Shown in pieces: positions 13,139-15,422 of a stretch of DNA of 15,422 bases. Every line of letters begins with the position of its first letter. The first letter of the stretch is position 1. The notes beneath the pieces are model-generated. The model made no database searches. It was not told the DNA's origin and was given only the letters and a program-made list of their open reading frames with translations. Origin of the DNA: DATHWB01 sp041744795. GTDB taxonomy: Bacteria > Actinomycetota > Acidimicrobiia > Spongiisociales > ZC4RG35. Both the position numbers and the translations under genes were made by a program. The stretch lies in NCBI GenBank assembly GCA_041744795.1, contig JBGTKD010000193.1, positions 1-15,422 on the forward strand. Reading direction: 5' to 3'.

Positions 13139-14218
13139 ATGCCTGACGAGCAGTTCGAGCGACTTCGAGACCTCAGACGCCAAGGACTCATCACGGAGTC
13201 GGAGTACGAGAAGCTGGTAGACGGCGCCAGCCTCAACGAAACGCATGGTCAGGGCGAGAGCGTGCTGGCTAGCCACAGCACACAACATGGCCGAGGACGC
13301 TGGCTGATGATCGGCGCCCTGACAGTAGTGCTGCTGGCGGCATTAGGCGTAGGCGTATTTGCGTTGATCTCCTCGAATGGGCTCGATGATGCGAACGGTG
13401 CAGCGGCAGCCGAGTCCGACGGGCTGGCGGAGCCGCCTCCCACGAACTCCGTGTCTGTCGCCGATTCCAGTACTGGTCAACAAGGTGCAGCCACAACTAC
13501 GGCACTAACCATAAACGTGGCGGACGCCACGATCGCTAATTCGATCCCCGCAGATCTTCTAATTGGCTTCCCCACCGACTATAGACGTCCCCAATATCGA
13601 ATATTCGCGGGTGAAAACGTCGTGAACGTAGACAATTACGAAATCGAACGTGCGACAAACTCCGAAGGTCAGCTTAGGGTCGTCTTCTATATCGAAGGGA
13701 AGCGTGCCTGGACTCTCGCCTACATACGCGATGAGCGTGAGCACGACGCAGCGGTGGTGGATCTGACGATTGACGATTTCGAAGTCGTAGGGTCGTCAGC
13801 GTGGCTCGCTGACTTTGCCGTCAAGAGACCTAACCCCGTCTTAGACCAAGATTGCCAGACCGCAGAACGTATTGCTGTCCATTGGAGCGATTACCTCGAA
13901 GAACAAGAAGCCGCTCGATGGGGAGAGAACCCATCGCCAGATGAGATCAGAGAGTCGGCGAGAGCCCTTTCTCAAATGACGGAGAGATTCCGAAGCAACC
14001 TGTGGCACCTTCAGATTGAGACGCCGACAACTTACCTCGACGGAGTCGATGAGCTGCTCGAGAACATGTCCGCAAGAGCGGACACTTACTCGAGGCTGCA
14101 CTACGCCGACGAAAGTGACTTCGGACCAGTTCCCCGTGAGATCAATCTCTTGATCCAAGAATCGAACGATCTCATGGCCGTTATCTACGGATTTCAGCGG
14201 GACTCGTGCAGTAGGTAA
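13139..14218 (+). CDS. SHOCT-like single-pass membrane protein of unknown function
   Basis: This encodes 359 residues from the ATG at 13139. A longer frame from 12908 exists but its extra 77 residues are Arg-rich and unlike protein. Residues 9-30 (LRDLRRQGLITESEYEKLVD and onward) match the SHOCT pattern, a short two-helix motif known in bacterial membrane and oligomerising proteins. A single transmembrane helix follows at 55-78 (WLMIGALTVVLLAALGVGVF). Then come an Ala/Ser/Thr-rich linker (85-125), a beta-rich domain (about 130-240) and a helical domain (about 245-355) with Cys residues near both its ends (DQDCQTAE and RDSCSR). The N-terminus should be cytoplasmic and the large C-terminal part outside. 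The second half of the gene is visibly less GC-rich than the hsd genes. The function is unknown. Confidence 0.8.
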   Translation: MPDEQFERLRDLRRQGLITESEYEKLVDGASLNETHGQGESVLASHSTQHGRGRWLMIGALTVVLLAALGVGVFALISSNGLDDANGAAAAESDGLAEPPPTNSVSVADSSTGQQGAATTTALTINVADATIANSIPADLLIGFPTDYRRPQYRIFAGENVVNVDNYEIERATNSEGQLRVVFYIEGKRAWTLAYIRDEREHDAAVVDLTIDDFEVVGSSAWLADFAVKRPNPVLDQDCQTAERIAVHWSDYLEEQEAARWGENPSPDEIRESARALSQMTERFRSNLWHLQIETPTTYLDGVDELLENMSARADTYSRLHYADESDFGPVPREINLLIQESNDLMAVIYGFQRDSCSR

Positions 14219-14471
14219 TTTGCTCCATAGACCCTCGCCCGACGTCAACTGTCGGATCCGTCGCACTGCGCTCGTCATTCCACAGCTCAGCTCGCATGCC
14301 CGCTCCTTTGTACCGTCTCGCGTGAAGGGGCCTCGCACTATCACTCCCTCCGATGTGGTTGAAGGTGATCGAGCGGGAGCAGGTATCGGACGCTGGCGTG
14401 GAGATCCGATTCAGGCGGTGGGAGCGCTTCCTCGGCTGAGATCTCACGACTGCGTTCGCAACGGCGGTTGC

Positions 14472-15254
14472 CTACCTGGCCGAGCGCCTTCTGAATTCGT
14501 CCATGGCCAGGTCGCTCGACATCGCCGCCGTGTATCTCGCGACCATCGCTCCCGACGACCAGCCCGCCGCTGATCTCACGCTTGTCTCGGACACTCCAGA
14601 TCTCAGTGCCTCCACGGCCCAGCCTCGCCGCCACGCATGCGGCGTCGGGGCGTCGAGCCGACGCATCAACTGCTGGATGGCACCCCTGCTCATCCCGAGG
14701 AGCGTGTGGTGTCCCTGAGGGGGCGTGTGGCGACGGATCAGGCGGCAGGCACGATCAGACAACGGAGCGAGGCGGGGCACGCCCGTCTTGGATTCGCGCA
14801 CCATGATGAACTGGCCCGCCACGGACACGTCCGCAGCAGCGAGGCGTGAAAGTTCGGAGACTCGGCATCCCGTCGACCAGAGCAGCTCGACGACCAGGCG
14901 GTCGCGTGCGCACTCCGCACGCGCCAACGTCCGCTCGTAGATCTCAGGCGTCACAGTCGGCTGTGGTCGCACCTTGGTGTTGGCGAGGGGCACCCTCGGC
15001 CACCACGAGAAGTCGGGGCCATCGTTGGCAGCACACCACTTCCCGAACGCTCGAACTGCTCGGGCTCGGCCACGGGCACTCTCCAGAGAGATTGCCGTGG
15101 CAAGCCAGCGCTTCACGTCCGCCAAGCTTGCGCCGCCGTCGCAGAACTCGGCGAGCTGGCGGAGGTAGCGGGCGTAGGTCATCGCTGTGCCTCGGGCTTT
15201 TCCAGCGAGCTGCCAGTCGCTTTCGAACTCCTCGATGAAGGCTTGAAATGCCAT
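14472..15254 (-). CDS. int: Tyrosine recombinase, integrase of the island
   Basis: This encodes 260 residues, near the short XerC/D size. An N-terminal SAM-like core-binding domain (1-85) is followed by the catalytic domain with all residues visible: Arg131 in GCRVSELSRL, Lys156 in ESKTG, His206 and Arg209 in HAWRR, Trp232 in AGWSS in place of the usual second His, and the nucleophile Tyr241 in ARYT. It joins DNA through a 3'-phosphotyrosine and has 6-8-bp crossover spacing in known relatives. The ATG at 15252-15254 has AGGAG 7 bases upstream. It starts 129 bp from the right repeat and reads away from it, which fits it as the enzyme that inserted the island. The 253 bp between its end and the SHOCT gene hold only a weak CCGAC/GTCGG hairpin (14239-14255). 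Confidence 0.93.
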   Translation of the reverse strand: MAFQAFIEEFESDWQLAGKARGTAMTYARYLRQLAEFCDGGASLADVKRWLATAISLESARGRARAVRAFGKWCAANDGPDFSWWPRVPLANTKVRPQPTVTPEIYERTLARAECARDRLVVELLWSTGCRVSELSRLAAADVSVAGQFIMVRESKTGVPRLAPLSDRACRLIRRHTPPQGHHTLLGMSRGAIQQLMRRLDAPTPHAWRRGWAVEALRSGVSETSVRSAAGWSSGAMVARYTAAMSSDLAMDEFRRRSAR

Positions 15255-15316
15255 CTTGAGACTCCTGTCCTGTTGGACTCAGAGAAGCCTTCGCATCGCC
15301 TGTGGCTGCCGAGATT

Positions 15317-15389
15317 GGCCCTTCCGAAGTTCCGAAAGGCCAGCTAGATAGGCCTTTCGTTACGAAGCTGGCGTCGGCCAGCTTTGTAA
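15317..15389. repeat. Stacked inverted repeats between int and attR
   Basis: Three palindromes follow each other. At 15317-15341 is a 25-base imperfect palindrome with GGCC ends (10 of 12 pairs). At 15333-15359, CGAAAGGCC pairs with GGCCTTTCG around 9 bases, sharing an arm with the first. At 15360-15389, TTAC-G-AAGCTGGC pairs with GCCAGCTT-T-GTAA around GTCG (12 of 13 pairs), and the right arm runs 6 bases into attR. GGCCAGCT is repeated at 15338-15345 and 15376-15383. These are likely recombinase arm sites or an RNA structure upstream of int. Confidence 0.6.
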
Positions 15390-15422
15390 GGGAAGCGCTC
15401 TAGCCAACTGAGCTATGCGCCC
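15384..15422. repeat. attR: severed 5' half of host tRNA-Val
   Basis: This is an exact copy of 1623-1661. The sequence to its left (CAGCT at 15379-15383) cannot pair with the GGAAG strand, so the anticodon stem is not rebuilt and no complete tRNA exists here. The window ends at the tRNA 5' end. The host's original tRNA promoter should be just beyond. Confidence 0.9.

Larger units (their letters stand above)
1623..15422. mobile_element. Integrated genomic island in tRNA-Val carrying type I restriction-modification
   Basis: The element is bounded by the 39-bp direct repeats and carries a tyrosine recombinase gene next to the right repeat, which is the standard layout of a site-specifically integrated island. 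It is about 13.8 kb including both repeats. Its content is hsdM/S/R, a three-gene regulator block, a serine recombinase and three uncharacterised cargo genes. No conjugation, phage structural or clear excisionase gene is seen. The left flank (1-1622) is the host sequence downstream of the tRNA. The right flank is outside the window. Confidence 0.85.

Noticed and set aside
14181..14447. Possible small excisionase gene next to int
   Set aside because: The minus-strand frame here has no helix-turn-helix pattern and overlaps the end of the SHOCT-like gene.
15379..15422. A second tRNA-Val gene at the right end
   Set aside because: Only the 5' half is present; the sequence across the anticodon loop cannot pair to form the stem.

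Overview
The window looks like part of a high-GC Actinomycetota chromosome. The reasons are GC-rich third codon positions, frequent GTG or TTG starts, apparent leaderless genes with a TANNNT-like -10 box just before the ATG, and a tRNA gene without an encoded CCA. I cannot name the genus. The central feature is a ~13.7-kb integrated island that interrupts tRNA-Val (anticodon TAC).

Layout. Positions 1-1661 are host flank: a partial acidic protein of unknown family, a lipoprotein, and an intact-looking tRNA-Val gene, all on the minus strand. The 39 bases that form the 5' half of that tRNA (1623-1661) recur exactly at 15384-15422, next to a tyrosine recombinase gene (14472-15254, minus). The repeat begins at the first base of the anticodon loop. 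The element therefore probably recombined within the anticodon loop. It replaced the 5' half and promoter of the tRNA with its own copy and left the host's original 5' half at the far right.

Inside the island, from left to right: a 0.5-kb stretch with a degraded small gene; a membrane/coiled-coil protein (2199-2759); and a complete type I restriction-modification system read leftwards (hsdM, hsdS, hsdR, 8465-2772, overlapping). Upstream of hsdM on the same strand are three overlapping genes: a small XRE-type HTH protein with a TTG start, a 434-residue protein with two winged-helix segments, and a 154-residue charged protein that starts at a GTGA overlap. A 144-bp leader with two inverted repeats separates this trio from hsdM. 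One of the repeats covers part of the hsdM Shine-Dalgarno sequence. A divergent serine recombinase (11099-11878) follows, across a 464-bp region rich in palindromes. Then come two solitary, apparently leaderless cargo genes of unknown function: a 131-residue soluble protein and a 359-residue SHOCT-like, single-pass membrane protein.

How the genes fit together. The tyrosine recombinase and its att sites move the island. HsdM and HsdS protect host DNA, and with HsdR they cut foreign DNA. The HTH trio is placed to control either the restriction system or element maintenance. The two orphan genes and the membrane/coiled-coil gene are uncharacterised cargo, possibly accessory defence. I see no relaxase, FtsK/TraB-type translocase or phage structural gene, so the island is either non-conjugative or depends on a helper.
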